A DNA stretch of 49,743 bases from Ruminococcus sp. (GCF_024684275.1 NZ_JAIKXF010000047.1:1-49743), one strand, 5' to 3'; shown: positions 1-10,278, numbered from the stretch's first letter. The notes: generated by a model from the letters alone, not told the origin. A program made the numbers and translations.

Positions 1-119
1 GTATTCCTCCTATGTCTAATTTAGTCCAGTTTACTCCATAGACTATTTTAGCTTATCTAATTTAGTCTATGGAGCTGCTTAGACTTTATTATACACCAGA
101 TTCCTTTTGGGAGGAATAC
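1..119. repeat. short inverted-repeat element (possible MITE remnant)
   Basis: The first ten bases (GTATTCCTCC) are the exact reverse complement of positions 110-119. Inside, CTCCATAGACTA (34-45) is the reverse complement of 63-74, and TCTAATTTAGTC occurs at 15-26 and again at 56-67. The stretch is AT-rich and has no coding potential. It could be a small non-autonomous element or a large hairpin. The window begins at its first base, so the true left edge and any target duplication cannot be judged. Confidence 0.45.
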
Positions 120-143
120 GTCCTTTATTTGACGCTTACATAA

Positions 144-170
144 AAAGGCTGGTTTTTGAGTCCAGCCTTT
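144..170 (-). terminator. intrinsic terminator of the vWA gene
   Basis: A perfect 9-bp stem (AAAGGCTGG, loop of nine bases, CCAGCCTTT) is followed on the minus strand by a short T-run. It lies about 17 bases past the stop codon of the vWA gene. The plus side also carries a weak T-run, so it may work in both directions. Confidence 0.75.
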
Positions 171-186
171 CTATTTTCAGACCTGA

Positions 187-834
187 TCATTTTTTCCTGC
201 GCTCATTGTCAGCTTCTACAGAACACTTCCAGGCTTTATTGAGGCCCTTTTTAGCTCTTACACTGCTTACAGCGCAGCCGACAGCTTCGTAAAGCACTTC
301 TGTACCGCAGCAATCAGCATGATAATCAACTGCATTTTCAGCTCTGATACCGATAGAGCCTGCTGTCTCGGCTGCGTCAATATTAGCTCCGAGGAATACG
401 AACTCCCAGCCCTTTTCCTCCTGCACTTTTTCTATGAGCTTCTTCACATCCTTGTGACTGTACTTTCTGCTGGCGTTCTCCATACCGTCCGTCGTAATTA
501 CGAACAGCGTCTTTTCTGGAACGTCTTCTTCACGGGCATACTTATGGATATTAGCGATATGATGAACTGCGTCCCCCACTGCGTCAAGAAGTGCCGTACA
601 TCCTGAAGGAACATAGTCTCTGTCGGTAAGCTCGGGAACATCTTCCAGCTTTACTCTGTCATGTATCACTTTTGAATCATTGCTGAAGAATACAGTAGAG
701 ACAAGTGCTTCTCCCTCTTCTTTTTTCTGCTTTGCTATAAGTGAATTGAATCCGCCGATAGTATCAGCTGTAAGTCCGCTCATGGAGCCGCTTTCATCAA
801 GAATGAATACCAGTTCAGTTAAGTTCTTTTTCAT
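187..834 (-). CDS. cytoplasmic von Willebrand factor A domain protein
   Basis: A 215-residue single-domain vWA protein. The MIDAS metal site is complete: DESGSMS near residue 13, the threonine in GCTALLDA, and the aspartate in TTDGMENAS. There is no signal peptide or membrane segment, so it should act in the cytosol as an Mg-dependent binding or scaffold protein. The start is placed at the MKKNLTEL methionine because GGAGG lies 7 bases upstream; an open reading frame of 25 codons before it covers the promoter. It lies just downstream of, and in the same orientation as, a macro-domain gene. vWA and ADP-ribose-binding proteins recur together around Ter-type stress systems, but a link to the TerY-P cluster at 17-23 kb is inference. 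Partner and substrate are unknown. Confidence 0.85.
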   Translation of the reverse strand: MKKNLTELVFILDESGSMSGLTADTIGGFNSLIAKQKKEEGEALVSTVFFSNDSKVIHDRVKLEDVPELTDRDYVPSGCTALLDAVGDAVHHIANIHKYAREEDVPEKTLFVITTDGMENASRKYSHKDVKKLIEKVQEEKGWEFVFLGANIDAAETAGSIGIRAENAVDYHADCCGTEVLYEAVGCAVSSVRAKKGLNKAWKCSVEADNERRKK

Positions 835-883
835 AATAATACCTCCGTTTTGATTTTTTCGGAACCGCTTTATCGTTTCCTTT

Positions 884-897
884 ACTGTAATTACAGT
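884..897. promoter_or_regulatory. perfect 14-bp palindrome, candidate operator of the vWA gene
   Basis: ACTGTAATTACAGT is a perfect palindrome. On the minus strand it overlaps a -10-like TATACT (895-900) about 60 bases before the vWA start. The TGTA-N2-TACA core resembles BlaI/CopY-type operators, but no such regulator is in the window. No good -35 box is visible. Confidence 0.5.
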
Positions 898-941
898 ATA
901 CATCATCACGGAGGTATTTTGGTCGCTTCAAAGGCGACAAA

Positions 942-2006
942 TCATGAACCTATGAGACTCTGGTCAAAAGCAAACAATGCTTCGTTTATCTCATAGATAT
1001 TATAATTGCTGCGTTCGATAAAATAACGGATTATCAGATCGAATTTCAGGCTGTCTGACAGGGCAAATCCCGCTTTTTTCAGAAGCTCTTCCGTTTCGCC
1101 GAGATCAAGTTCAAGGGCGACAGCAAAAGCAACTGCGGTCTGCTTTTTAGGCTTATAGTTCTTGTCACTGCGTATCTTTGAAAAGAGCTTGCGATCGATA
1201 TTAGCTTTTTTATAGGTCTCTACATCTGTCATGCCCTTTTCGTCTATGAGTCGGAGCAGCGCTTCCGAAAATGATTCATCATGGGTTTTCAGAATATTTT
1301 CAAGATCATCGCTGGTCTCACAGCAAATATCTTCCTCGAGCATGATATTTGCAGCGTTTTCTTTTATGCTTTCCTTTTTTCTGCCGAATAATCCGAGAGG
1401 TTTCGCTGCTTCGGCGGTATGGTACATTCCGAGAACTTTATCGCTGTCTCTGTTTCTTCTGTCTCTATCAGCACATTTTCTGGCGTAAGCGTCACTTATA
1501 TACTGTCTTATCTCACCGACAATACCCGAGCTAACCTCAAATGAGTCCTTATCGAATATGACAAGTGTAATATCCATTTCATTTTCGTCAAGGAAGCTTC
1601 TGAATTCGGAAACCGCCACATCAAGAGCTTTATCCTTGGGATAGCCGTATATACCCGATGATATAAGCGGAAAAGCCACGCTCTCACAGCCGTTTTCCCT
1701 TGCAAGCTCAAGGGAGTTCCTGTAGCATGAACGCAAAAGCTCTTTCTCACTGCGGTCACCGCCGTGCCACACAGGACCTACGGTATGTATGATATATTTA
1801 CAGCCGAGAGCATAGCCCTTTGTAAGCTTTGCCTCACCTGTTTTACAGCCGCCAAGAGTTCTGCATTCCTCCAGCAGCTGCGGACCTGCCGCATGATGTA
1901 TAGCACCATCAACTCCGCCTCCGCCCAGCAATGAGGAATTTGCAGCATTGACGATAGCGTCGGCTCTGACCTTGGTAATATCGTTCCTGATTATCCTAAA
2001 AGGCAT
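942..2006 (-). CDS. macro-domain (ADP-ribose-binding) protein with C-terminal helical domain
   Basis: A 354-residue protein. Residues 1 to about 165 are a macro domain with the ADP-ribose loop motifs [22 protein letters not shown] and ISSGIYGYP, as in O-acetyl-ADP-ribose deacetylases and YmdB-like enzymes. After a basic linker, about 130 residues form a second, all-helical domain ([20 protein letters not shown], then [10 protein letters not shown] at the end) that I cannot assign and that could be helix-turn-helix-like. The start methionine has GGAGG 8 bases upstream; the next methionine upstream lies inside the promoter, which rules it out. Stand-alone macro proteins are about 170-190 residues, so the C-terminal half is an added module. 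The likely role is removal or sensing of ADP-ribose adducts, feeding into the downstream vWA protein. Confidence 0.85.
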   Translation of the reverse strand: MPFRIIRNDITKVRADAIVNAANSSLLGGGGVDGAIHHAAGPQLLEECRTLGGCKTGEAKLTKGYALGCKYIIHTVGPVWHGGDRSEKELLRSCYRNSLELARENGCESVAFPLISSGIYGYPKDKALDVAVSEFRSFLDENEMDITLVIFDKDSFEVSSGIVGEIRQYISDAYARKCADRDRRNRDSDKVLGMYHTAEAAKPLGLFGRKKESIKENAANIMLEEDICCETSDDLENILKTHDESFSEALLRLIDEKGMTDVETYKKANIDRKLFSKIRSDKNYKPKKQTAVAFAVALELDLGETEELLKKAGFALSDSLKFDLIIRYFIERSNYNIYEINEALFAFDQSLIGS

Positions 2007-2039
2007 ATAGGCAACCTCCGTTTCAATCTGATTTATCAA

Positions 2040-2068
2040 ATTATAGCATATAATTTAGAAAATAGCAA
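2040..2068 (-). promoter_or_regulatory. sigma-A promoter of the macro-domain gene
   Basis: On the minus strand TTGCTA (2063-2068), a 17-base spacer and TATAAT (2040-2045). It lies about 33 bases upstream of the chosen start codon. A GC-rich hairpin (2120-2134) lies farther upstream with no assigned role. Confidence 0.65.
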
Positions 2069-2185
2069 CAATCGCGGCAAAAAGGTGATGCAGATATTTA
2101 TTCCAGCGCGAAAATGGCGGCGCGGGCTCCGCGCTTATAACATACATGACGCAGCTTATCAATACTTACAGCCAAAAACAAAAAA

Positions 2186-2211
2186 CCTGCCTGTTTTAAA
2201 TAACAGGCAGG
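2186..2211 (-). terminator. terminator of the arabinoxylan operon
   Basis: A 10-bp perfect stem (CCTGCCTGTT / AACAGGCAGG, 6-base loop) followed on the minus strand by a T-rich run. It lies just after the GH51 stop codon. Confidence 0.9.
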
Positions 2212-2219
2212 CTTATTAA

Positions 2220-3695
<1,476 letters not shown>

Positions 3696-3792
3696 TTAAA
3701 CTCCAGATCTTATTACGTAATCAATATAATAAATAAGCTGTCCGTTCAAATACAACGATATGCTTATTTAATATCCCCCAAACACGCTTTGA

Positions 3793-4665
3793 TCAGCCCT
3801 TTACAGCACCTGCTGTAAGACCGTCAACGATCTTGTTGGAGAATGCACAATAAACTACTATAGTAGGAATGATAGCGATCACAATAGCCGCAAACATCTG
3901 CGAATAGTTAGTACCATGAGGTCCGACGAACTTTGACAGCGCTACAGGAAGCGTCTTCTTGGCGTCATCTGAGATGAATACCATAGCCATAAGAAGCTCA
4001 TTCCAGTTGCCGACAAAGGTCATAAGTCCTGTTACAAAAAGACCTGTCTTACTGAGCGGCAGGCATATTTTGAAGAATATCTGGAAGATATTCGCGCCCT
4101 CCATACAAGCACATTCGATAAGCTCGTTCGGGAGTCCCTTAAAGAATCCTGTCATAATGAATATAGTTATTGGAAGTGAACAGGTAAGATAGGGGATTAT
4201 AAGTCCTAAAAGTGAATTTGAAAGACCTAATTTTGAAAATCTTGTAAACAGCGGGATAAGTACGCAGTGTACAGGTATCATCATACCTGTAAGGAAATAA
4301 GTCATTGCGAGCTTTGAGCCCTTCCAGCGCAGACGGGCAATGGCAAATGCAGCCATAGAACCGATGATAGAGCTTAATATAAGAGCAACAACGCATACAA
4401 TGAAAGAGTTAAGTGTAGCTACGCCAAGCTTTCCTGCTTTCCATGCAACTGTATAGTTCTCAAATAATAGCTTATGAGGAAGTGCAAAAGGATCTGTAAA
4501 TATCTCCATTTTCGTCTTGAATGATACATTTACCACCCAAAGAAGAGGTAAGATATAAACTAAGCAGATCAGTATCAGAAATACGTATATGACTATCTGG
4601 ACAGGCGAAAGCTTATTCTTGGAGGTAGGCTCCAGTTCAGCTGCAAATGATTTTGAAGATTTCAT
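3793..4665 (-). CDS. ABC sugar transporter permease, MalG-type
   Basis: A 290-residue inner-membrane permease of the carbohydrate-uptake-1 family with six predicted membrane segments. The cytoplasmic EAA loop is seen as ECACMEGANIFQIFFKICLP near residue 185. The start has GGAGGT 8 bases upstream and lies 14 bases after the stop of the partner permease. With the lipoprotein upstream it should import oligosaccharides. No ATPase gene is present, as is usual for such Firmicutes loci, where a shared MsmK-type ATPase encoded elsewhere energises several importers. The substrate is inferred from the adjoining GH51, GH43 and esterase genes as arabinoxylan-derived oligosaccharides. Confidence 0.92.
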   Translation of the reverse strand: MKSSKSFAAELEPTSKNKLSPVQIVIYVFLILICLVYILPLLWVVNVSFKTKMEIFTDPFALPHKLLFENYTVAWKAGKLGVATLNSFIVCVVALILSSIIGSMAAFAIARLRWKGSKLAMTYFLTGMMIPVHCVLIPLFTRFSKLGLSNSLLGLIIPYLTCSLPITIFIMTGFFKGLPNELIECACMEGANIFQIFFKICLPLSKTGLFVTGLMTFVGNWNELLMAMVFISDDAKKTLPVALSKFVGPHGTNYSQMFAAIVIAIIPTIVVYCAFSNKIVDGLTAGAVKG

Positions 4666-4679
4666 CTGACCGTACCTCC

Positions 4680-5567
4680 TTACATTTCATACTGTTCGGT
4701 CTTTATGACCTTATTGATAAACAGTGTTACCAACAGACAGAGCACAAGCAGTACTACACCTATAGCACTTGCATAACCGTATTTGAAGAACTTGAAGCCC
4801 TGCTGGTAAAGATGAGTTGCAAGAACCTCTGTTTTGTGGTTTGGTCCGCCCACGGTCATATTCCATATAAGATCAAAGAACTTCAGAGAACCTATTGCAT
4901 TGAGAGACATAGCTGTAGCAACCATTGGCTTGATGAGAGGGAGAGTTATGTATCTGAATGACATAGGCTTTGTACAGCCGTCGATATAGCTTGCCTCCAT
5001 GAGAGACTTGCTTATACCTGATATCTGAGCCATATAAAGCATCATTGACTGACCTACATACTGCCAGAGAGCAACAAATGCGATCATCCACATCGGAAGC
5101 GGCATAAAGCCTTTTGTAGACATCAGCCAGAGAGGCGGATCTTCAACGCCCCATTTTATAAGGAGCTGATTGATACCGAGCTTCGGATTGAATATGAACA
5201 GCCACAACAGACCGAGAGCTGCCGAAGAAAGTACGCAGGGAAGATAAATAATATTCTTGAACAGATTTCTTCCTTTCTTTATGTTTGTCAGTACAGCTGC
5301 ATAGATAAGACCTAAGATAAGCTGTGACACACATGAGAAAACAAGGAAGAAAAACGAGTTCTTGAGAGCAATGCCAAAGGTCTGATCGTGAAGCAGATTC
5401 TTGTAATTATCAAGTCCGATAAAAACCGGTTTGGTCATGCCTTTATAATCACATAATGAATAATACACCGACTGAATGATCGGTATAAAAAGCACCAGTG
5501 TGAACAAAAGAAAAGCTGGAAGCATGAAAACAAGCAGTGCTTTCTTGTTCCTGAGCATTTTGTCCAT
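4680..5567 (-). CDS. ABC sugar transporter permease, MalF-type
   Basis: A 295-residue permease of the carbohydrate-uptake-1 family with about six membrane segments. The first is near residues 10-30, and the EAA-type loop is seen as EASYIDGCTKPMSFRYITLP near residue 190. The chosen start MDKMLRN is preceded by GGAG at 10 bases; a second in-frame methionine at residue 4 is less well spaced. It pairs with the MalG-type permease immediately downstream. It lies after a strong hairpin that follows the binding-lipoprotein gene, which fits the usual pattern of much higher binding-protein than permease expression. The substrate is inferred as arabinoxylo-oligosaccharide. Confidence 0.92.
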   Translation of the reverse strand: MDKMLRNKKALLVFMLPAFLLFTLVLFIPIIQSVYYSLCDYKGMTKPVFIGLDNYKNLLHDQTFGIALKNSFFFLVFSCVSQLILGLIYAAVLTNIKKGRNLFKNIIYLPCVLSSAALGLLWLFIFNPKLGINQLLIKWGVEDPPLWLMSTKGFMPLPMWMIAFVALWQYVGQSMMLYMAQISGISKSLMEASYIDGCTKPMSFRYITLPLIKPMVATAMSLNAIGSLKFFDLIWNMTVGGPNHKTEVLATHLYQQGFKFFKYGYASAIGVVLLVLCLLVTLFINKVIKTEQYEM

Positions 5568-5616
5568 CCTGGACCAACTCCTTTCAGAAAAAAAAATAAT
5601 AAAAGATTAAAACAAA

Positions 5617-5643
5617 ATAGGGGCGCAGGCTACGCGCCCCTAT
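5617..5643 (-). terminator. partial terminator between binding protein and permeases
   Basis: A perfect 10-bp GC-rich stem (ATAGGGGCGC / GCGCCCCTAT, 7-base loop) followed on the minus strand by TTTTGTTTT. It is inside the operon, so it probably lowers readthrough into the permease genes and protects the 3' end of the upstream message. Confidence 0.8.
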
Positions 5644-5665
5644 ATTTTTCGGAATTAGTCAGAAA

Positions 5666-6991
5666 TTACTTTCTGCAGTTAGCTTTGTAGAAATCTTCCA
5701 TATCCTTTGCAGCGTCTGCAGGCTTCATATCGCCGAGGAATACTGCAACCATTGTATCGTCAAAGTGAGAACCTGTCTCAGTTGTAGGTAATGACTCGTT
5801 GTAGAAGCCGAATGTACCTGATGCCTTGCCGAATACATCCATAACGTATGAGAGCTGCTTAGGAGCAACGTTTACATCATAGTCAACCTTTGTTACAGGG
5901 ATCTTACCACCCTTTTCAGCAGTGTACTTCTGAGCTGTGTCATCTGTGAAGTACTTGATAAGAGCTGCTGCGCCATCTGGATTCTTAGAAGATGAGCTCA
6001 TGCAGAGTGAGTCAGACTTAGCGATGATTCTGTCAACGCCAGGGAACTGGAATACGCCGCACTTTGACTCAAAGCCAGCATTTGCACCGTTTATCTGAGC
6101 GATAACCCATGAACCCTGAATAAGTATAGCAGCCTCTTCGTTGTAGAAGTTTGCTGTAGCAACATCGTTTGAATCACCAGCTGCTGACTTCTGGAAGTAC
6201 TTGGATAACTCAAGGAGCTTATCGCAAGCACTCTCAAGCTTGCCATCTTCCCATGAAGCAGAACCGTCAGCGAGCTTAGCAAGGTCTACGCCCTCTGCCT
6301 CGCAGAGATAACCTGCTACCATTGAGAGGCACCATGCAGTACCAGCTGAAATGGATATAGGAGTATAGCCAGCGCTCTGGAGCTTATCACAAGCTGTGAT
6401 CATCTCGTCCCAGTTTGTTGGAACCTTAGCGCCTGCCTTCTCAAACATCTCTGTATTGTAGAAGCAGCAAGCAGCAGCAGTGTTAAGCGGTATAGCATAT
6501 ATCTTGCCGTCGTATGTCTGCTGTGTGAATACAGCGTCGCTTGCAAATGTATCCTTCCAGCCGTCCTTGCTGAGGTAATCATCAAGTGGAGCTGCAACGC
6601 CGGGCTCAACATAGTCTGTGAGCTGTGGACCAGGGCTTACGATAAATACGTCAGGTGTATCGCCTGCTGCAACAAGAGCGTTGAGCTTGTTGTAATATTC
6701 TTCGAGGTTTGTTGTGATAGGCTTTACGTGATACTCGCCCTCGTGATCCTTGTTGAATCTCTCGATAGTATCCTTATAGCCGAGTGAGATAAGGTCCTCG
6801 GTAGCGTCAAGGTCGTCCCAGAACATCCATGTGAGTTCCTGAGCACCTGAGCTTTTTTTAGAACCGCCGCTGTTGTTTGTAGAAGCGCCGGTATCGCTTG
6901 AACTGCTTGATGAGCTGTTACCGCAGCTTCCAAGTGTAGTAGCGAGCATTGCTGCTGTCATAAGTGTTGCGAAAATTCTTCTTTTTTTCAT
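5666..6991 (-). CDS. extracellular solute-binding lipoprotein (sugar ABC importer)
   Basis: A 441-residue family-1 solute-binding protein. The start MKKRRIF is set by AGGAGGT 8 bases upstream. It has a lipoprotein signal peptide with lipobox LGSC and lipid-anchored Cys23, then a Ser/Gly/Thr-rich linker to about residue 45, then the two-lobed binding domain (LTWMFWDDLDA onward). It would be tethered outside the membrane to capture oligosaccharides for the two downstream permeases. Its promoter region carries an inverted-repeat operator candidate, and a hairpin just downstream should make it the most abundant product of the operon. Ligand specificity cannot be read from sequence; arabinoxylan fragments are inferred from the neighbouring GH51, GH43 and esterase genes. 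Confidence 0.93.
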   Translation of the reverse strand: MKKRRIFATLMTAAMLATTLGSCGNSSSSSSSDTGASTNNSGGSKKSSGAQELTWMFWDDLDATEDLISLGYKDTIERFNKDHEGEYHVKPITTNLEEYYNKLNALVAAGDTPDVFIVSPGPQLTDYVEPGVAAPLDDYLSKDGWKDTFASDAVFTQQTYDGKIYAIPLNTAAACCFYNTEMFEKAGAKVPTNWDEMITACDKLQSAGYTPISISAGTAWCLSMVAGYLCEAEGVDLAKLADGSASWEDGKLESACDKLLELSKYFQKSAAGDSNDVATANFYNEEAAILIQGSWVIAQINGANAGFESKCGVFQFPGVDRIIAKSDSLCMSSSSKNPDGAAALIKYFTDDTAQKYTAEKGGKIPVTKVDYDVNVAPKQLSYVMDVFGKASGTFGFYNESLPTTETGSHFDDTMVAVFLGDMKPADAAKDMEDFYKANCRK

Positions 6992-7067
6992 TTCTCTTAC
7001 CTCCTGGTTAAGTGCCGTATACTGCATACCATTTAAGTTCTACATTATATGCTGCACGGCAAGTTTT

Positions 7068-7080
7068 ACGGTTTTACCGT
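7068..7080. promoter_or_regulatory. inverted-repeat operator candidate in the importer leader
   Basis: ACGGT-TTT-ACCGT, a perfect 5-bp inverted repeat with a 3-base centre, about 28-40 bases downstream of the predicted transcript start. A second -10-like TATAAT (7044-7049, minus) follows. The position suits a roadblock repressor of the LacI or AraR type, but no such gene is in the window. Confidence 0.45.
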
Positions 7081-7114
7081 TTTTGTTCTGGCACCTCTCT
7101 GATGCCCTGTGTAA

Positions 7115-7143
7115 ATTTTACCATATTATCTACTGGTTGTCAA
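7115..7143 (-). promoter_or_regulatory. sigma-A promoter of the importer operon
   Basis: On the minus strand TTGACA (7138-7143), a 17-base spacer and TAAAAT (7115-7120). The leader to the lipoprotein start is about 115 bases. Confidence 0.8.
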
Positions 7144-7296
7144 TAAATATGTGCGATAAAAGCAAAAAAAGATAAGCGGACGGATTTTTTTCATAAAATG
7201 ATAGCAAAAAATGGTTGGAAAATCTGAAATTTAACCTTTTTGTAACGGTTTTTTAATAAAATCGTCATTATTATTTTGTCGTAAAGGTCAATAAAA

Positions 7297-8712
7297 TCAT
7301 TCCATAGTGAACGAACCAAGTGACAATGAACAAAGGTCTGAGCTGCCTTTACTCTTGAATGTGAACCATATTGCGTTCACTCCGTCAGGTATCCTTATGT
7401 CAGCAGATGACCTCTTCCATACGTTACTGTTTTCTATCTGTATCTCTCCAAGCTCCTCACCGTCCCATGCAGTCTTGACTGCAAAAACTCCGTCGCCGTA
7501 GCCGCGTGTAGTAATACTTACCTTAGTTATACCATTGCAGTCAAAGTACTTGAAGCCTATGTTGGTGCCATCTTTGATATTGTAGATATATCCTGTCTCC
7601 TCATCGCCGTCTTTGCCGTCCTGCATTATGCGCGGCGCATTGAGGTCGCCGATATAGACCTCGGGCTTTCTGCCGAAGATATTGCAGGCGATATAAGCAG
7701 GATATTCGCCCCTGCCCACAAGAGGACCGCCGTTCAGACCGCAGGAAGTGAGCTCAGCCTGCTCGAAGCTTCCGTCAGCATTGAGAGTTAGCTTTTCTGC
7801 GCAGCCCTGTCTGGAGAACCATGTACCGTTGGTATGCCTGTGATAGAAGATATACCACTCGCCGTTTATCCCGATTATACTGCCGTGATTGTTTGCACCG
7901 CGGTTCGATGGCATATCTGCCGGCTTATATGTGCCGATATGCAGATCGGTATTGCTGACCAGCACTCCGCCGTATCTGAAGCCGCCGAGGGGCTCGTCGC
8001 TGACAGCATAACAAAGCTCATGCATGACCTCTGATGAGTATATAAAGTAATACTTGCCGTTCACCTTGCGTATGGAAGATGCCTCGAAAAAGGCGTGTCC
8101 CTCGAACTGAGTACCTGCGCTGTAACAGCTGCCGGGGACTACGGTCTGAGGCTCGGTGATAACAGTCAGCATATCCTTATCCAGTGTGACGACCTTTGCG
8201 CCTGTTCTCGCCCTGTCTCCACCGGGGCAGAATCCGCTGTACATATAGGTCTTGTCCCCCTCAGTAATGACACCGGGATCAAACTGGGGCTCATCGCCCT
8301 CTCTCTCTCCGAGGCGTGTACCGTCCTGATAGTGAACATAGCCGTAGAATTCGTACCTGCCGGCAGGCTCATCACATACAGCAACAGACATAACGCCCAC
8401 CTTATCAAGCACATAGTAGAGGTAGTATCTTCCGTCGGGACCAACTGCAACATCAGGCGCATAAAGGCACATATGACCGTCACGATTCATAGGATCGGCA
8501 TTTCTGGGGTATATAATGCCCTCATAGCGCCAGTTCCCGAGATCGTCAACTGGTGCTGACCAGCACACATAGTCGCCCATACAGAATACATAGCCGTTCC
8601 AGAGATCGTGAGAACCATAGATGTAAACGCGGTCACCGAATACATAGGGCTCACCGTCGGGTATATACTCCCAGCTTGGGAGATAGGGATTGAACGCCTG
8701 TTTCTTGCTCAT
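7297..8712 (-). CDS. GH43 beta-xylosidase/arabinosidase with C-terminal beta-sandwich
   Basis: A 471-residue cytoplasmic glycoside hydrolase of family 43. The five-bladed propeller carries the expected acidic residues: the base Asp in IPDGEPYVFGD near residue 19, the Asp of LYAPDVAVG near residue 86, and the acid Glu in AFFEASSIRK near residue 210. The last ~115 residues (from about residue 355) form a CBM6-like beta-sandwich. There is no signal peptide. GGAGG is 7 bases before the start. It is 18 bases downstream of the esterase gene and clearly co-transcribed. The likely role is release of xylose or arabinose from imported arabinoxylo-oligosaccharides, complementing GH51. The exact GH43 subfamily and linkage are not readable by eye. 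Confidence 0.88.
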   Translation of the reverse strand: MSKKQAFNPYLPSWEYIPDGEPYVFGDRVYIYGSHDLWNGYVFCMGDYVCWSAPVDDLGNWRYEGIIYPRNADPMNRDGHMCLYAPDVAVGPDGRYYLYYVLDKVGVMSVAVCDEPAGRYEFYGYVHYQDGTRLGEREGDEPQFDPGVITEGDKTYMYSGFCPGGDRARTGAKVVTLDKDMLTVITEPQTVVPGSCYSAGTQFEGHAFFEASSIRKVNGKYYFIYSSEVMHELCYAVSDEPLGGFRYGGVLVSNTDLHIGTYKPADMPSNRGANNHGSIIGINGEWYIFYHRHTNGTWFSRQGCAEKLTLNADGSFEQAELTSCGLNGGPLVGRGEYPAYIACNIFGRKPEVYIGDLNAPRIMQDGKDGDEETGYIYNIKDGTNIGFKYFDCNGITKVSITTRGYGDGVFAVKTAWDGEELGEIQIENSNVWKRSSADIRIPDGVNAIWFTFKSKGSSDLCSLSLGSFTME

Positions 8713-8730
8713 AAAAATCCTCCTTATTAT

Positions 8731-10236
8731 TCATATCATATCCAGCAGGAACGTAACAAGACCGTTCTGCTCAGCGGATAGCTTTGCACCGTCACCGGTG
8801 AACAGCATTTCGCTGCGGTCGGTATCAGTATAGGGCTTCCATTGAGGGAGCTTATTTCCGTTGACATCAAAGCCGTTGGGGTCTCCTGTCCTTATGAAAT
8901 TAGCCCAGTAATCGCACATCTGTCTTGCAAGATCATAATGTCTGCCCTCAAAATGTCTGCTGGATTTTGCAAGTGTCTCGAAAAAGAACCACAGATCAGA
9001 AGAATGGAATGTTCCGGGAGCATCTTCGCCGGGTATATCAGGAATAAAGCGGTAATAGTAGCAGTTTTTCGGCTTATTCTGTCTGTTCTCGCCGAGAAAA
9101 GCTGCTTTCACACCCAACTCGGGTGAGGAAACAGGGGCATAACCATGATCTGTTCTGTTTTTTGCTTCTGAAAGCGCCAGAAATTCTTCAGCCCTGCTGC
9201 CGAAGTACTCCTTAGCCTTCATTTCCAGCTCGTTGTCATCTGACGCATTGATGAACTCAATGAATTCATCGCCTGTATTGCCGCCCATAACAGGTACACG
9301 TATCCGTGTGCCGTTCCTGAAAGCCGCCATAGGGTCCTGTGTGCAGAAGCAGCCGTCCTCAACTATTGTGAAGAACATCTCGCCTCTGCTGCGAAGCTCG
9401 GAATATTTGCTGCGTATATAATCAGCGTCCAGCCTTCTTGCTTCTTCAAGAGTATTGACGCCCAGATACTCAAAGAGCCTTTCTCCCTTTTTTCCTGCCT
9501 GTTCAAGGCTCTGTGGAAGAAAGAAGTCATTGACCTCATAGGGCGAGCCGAACATACCGCTCATGACCACTGCCCTTTTGAAATCACCCTCATTGTCTCT
9601 GCAAGCCATTTGTGCCATTACACTTCCGCCGCCTGCGGACTGACCTGCTATGGTTATATTATCGGGGTCACCGCCGAAATTAGCAATATTGCGCCGAACC
9701 CACCTGAGACCTGCCTGCTGGTCGAGACAGCCAAAATTACAAGGCGCATCGGGCTGCTCACTTATCAGCTGCGGGTGACAGAGAAATCCCAGCGCACCCA
9801 GACGGTAATTCACAGTTACTACGACGATACCTCTCCTTGCAAGGCGTTCACCGTCAAATTCCATCTCAGCGGTATAGCCCCACTGAAAAGCGCCGCCAAA
9901 GAACCATACAAGCACAGGTCTGCGCTCATCTGCGGACTTGGCATTCGTCCATATATTAAGGTAGAGGCAGTCCTCGCTCATGGGTATATCAGGATCGACG
10001 TGCCATTCACGGCAGTATATATCATCACCTATGCCCGGGGTATCCTGAACGGATATAGGCGCGAATTCAAAGCAGTCGCGGACACCATTCCAGTTTTCGG
10101 CAGGCTGAGGAGCTCTCCAGCGGTTCTCACCCACAGGCGGAGCTGCAAAGGGTATGCCCTTGAACACGGTTATACGCGGATCGGCTGCGGGCAGACCTCG
10201 GACCTGTCCGTTTTCTGTATTTGCTGTCCTTAACAA
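8731..10236 (-). CDS. type-B carboxylesterase (possible acetyl- or feruloyl-xylan oligomer esterase)
   Basis: A 501-residue alpha/beta hydrolase of the carboxylesterase type-B/para-nitrobenzyl esterase family. The signature EDCLYLNIW is at about residues 88-96. The oxyanion-hole region is FFGGAF near residue 112. The nucleophile is Ser200 in GQSAGGGSV. The start is a TTG codon: GGAG lies 8 bases upstream and no ATG fits. There is no signal peptide, so it works on imported substrates. It heads a two-gene unit with GH43, which suggests removal of acetyl or feruloyl decorations before glycoside cleavage; that substrate is inferred. The predicted promoter lies beyond a MITE-like element, so the mRNA should carry a long hairpin leader. 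Confidence 0.87.
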   Translation of the reverse strand: MLRTANTENGQVRGLPAADPRITVFKGIPFAAPPVGENRWRAPQPAENWNGVRDCFEFAPISVQDTPGIGDDIYCREWHVDPDIPMSEDCLYLNIWTNAKSADERRPVLVWFFGGAFQWGYTAEMEFDGERLARRGIVVVTVNYRLGALGFLCHPQLISEQPDAPCNFGCLDQQAGLRWVRRNIANFGGDPDNITIAGQSAGGGSVMAQMACRDNEGDFKRAVVMSGMFGSPYEVNDFFLPQSLEQAGKKGERLFEYLGVNTLEEARRLDADYIRSKYSELRSRGEMFFTIVEDGCFCTQDPMAAFRNGTRIRVPVMGGNTGDEFIEFINASDDNELEMKAKEYFGSRAEEFLALSEAKNRTDHGYAPVSSPELGVKAAFLGENRQNKPKNCYYYRFIPDIPGEDAPGTFHSSDLWFFFETLAKSSRHFEGRHYDLARQMCDYWANFIRTGDPNGFDVNGNKLPQWKPYTDTDRSEMLFTGDGAKLSAEQNGLVTFLLDMI

Positions 10237-10278
10237 AAAATCAACTCCTTTACCATGAAACGGTTCATAACATACCTA

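Larger units (their letters stand above)
6992..7296. other. intergenic region upstream of the importer operon
   Basis: It holds the importer promoter (7115-7143) and an operator-like repeat (7068-7080). Positions 7150-7296 are AT-rich with no clear hairpin after the GH43 stop codon, so readthrough from the esterase-GH43 unit into the importer operon cannot be excluded. Confidence 0.7.

Noticed and set aside
922..938. Terminator after the macro-domain gene
   Set aside because: The GTCGC/GCGAC hairpin is only 5 bp and has no T-run on the minus strand, so readthrough to the vWA gene is possible.
9610..10233. A 207-codon plus-strand frame opposite the esterase
   Set aside because: The esterase motifs on the minus strand are unmistakable; the plus frame has no recognisable domain or start site.
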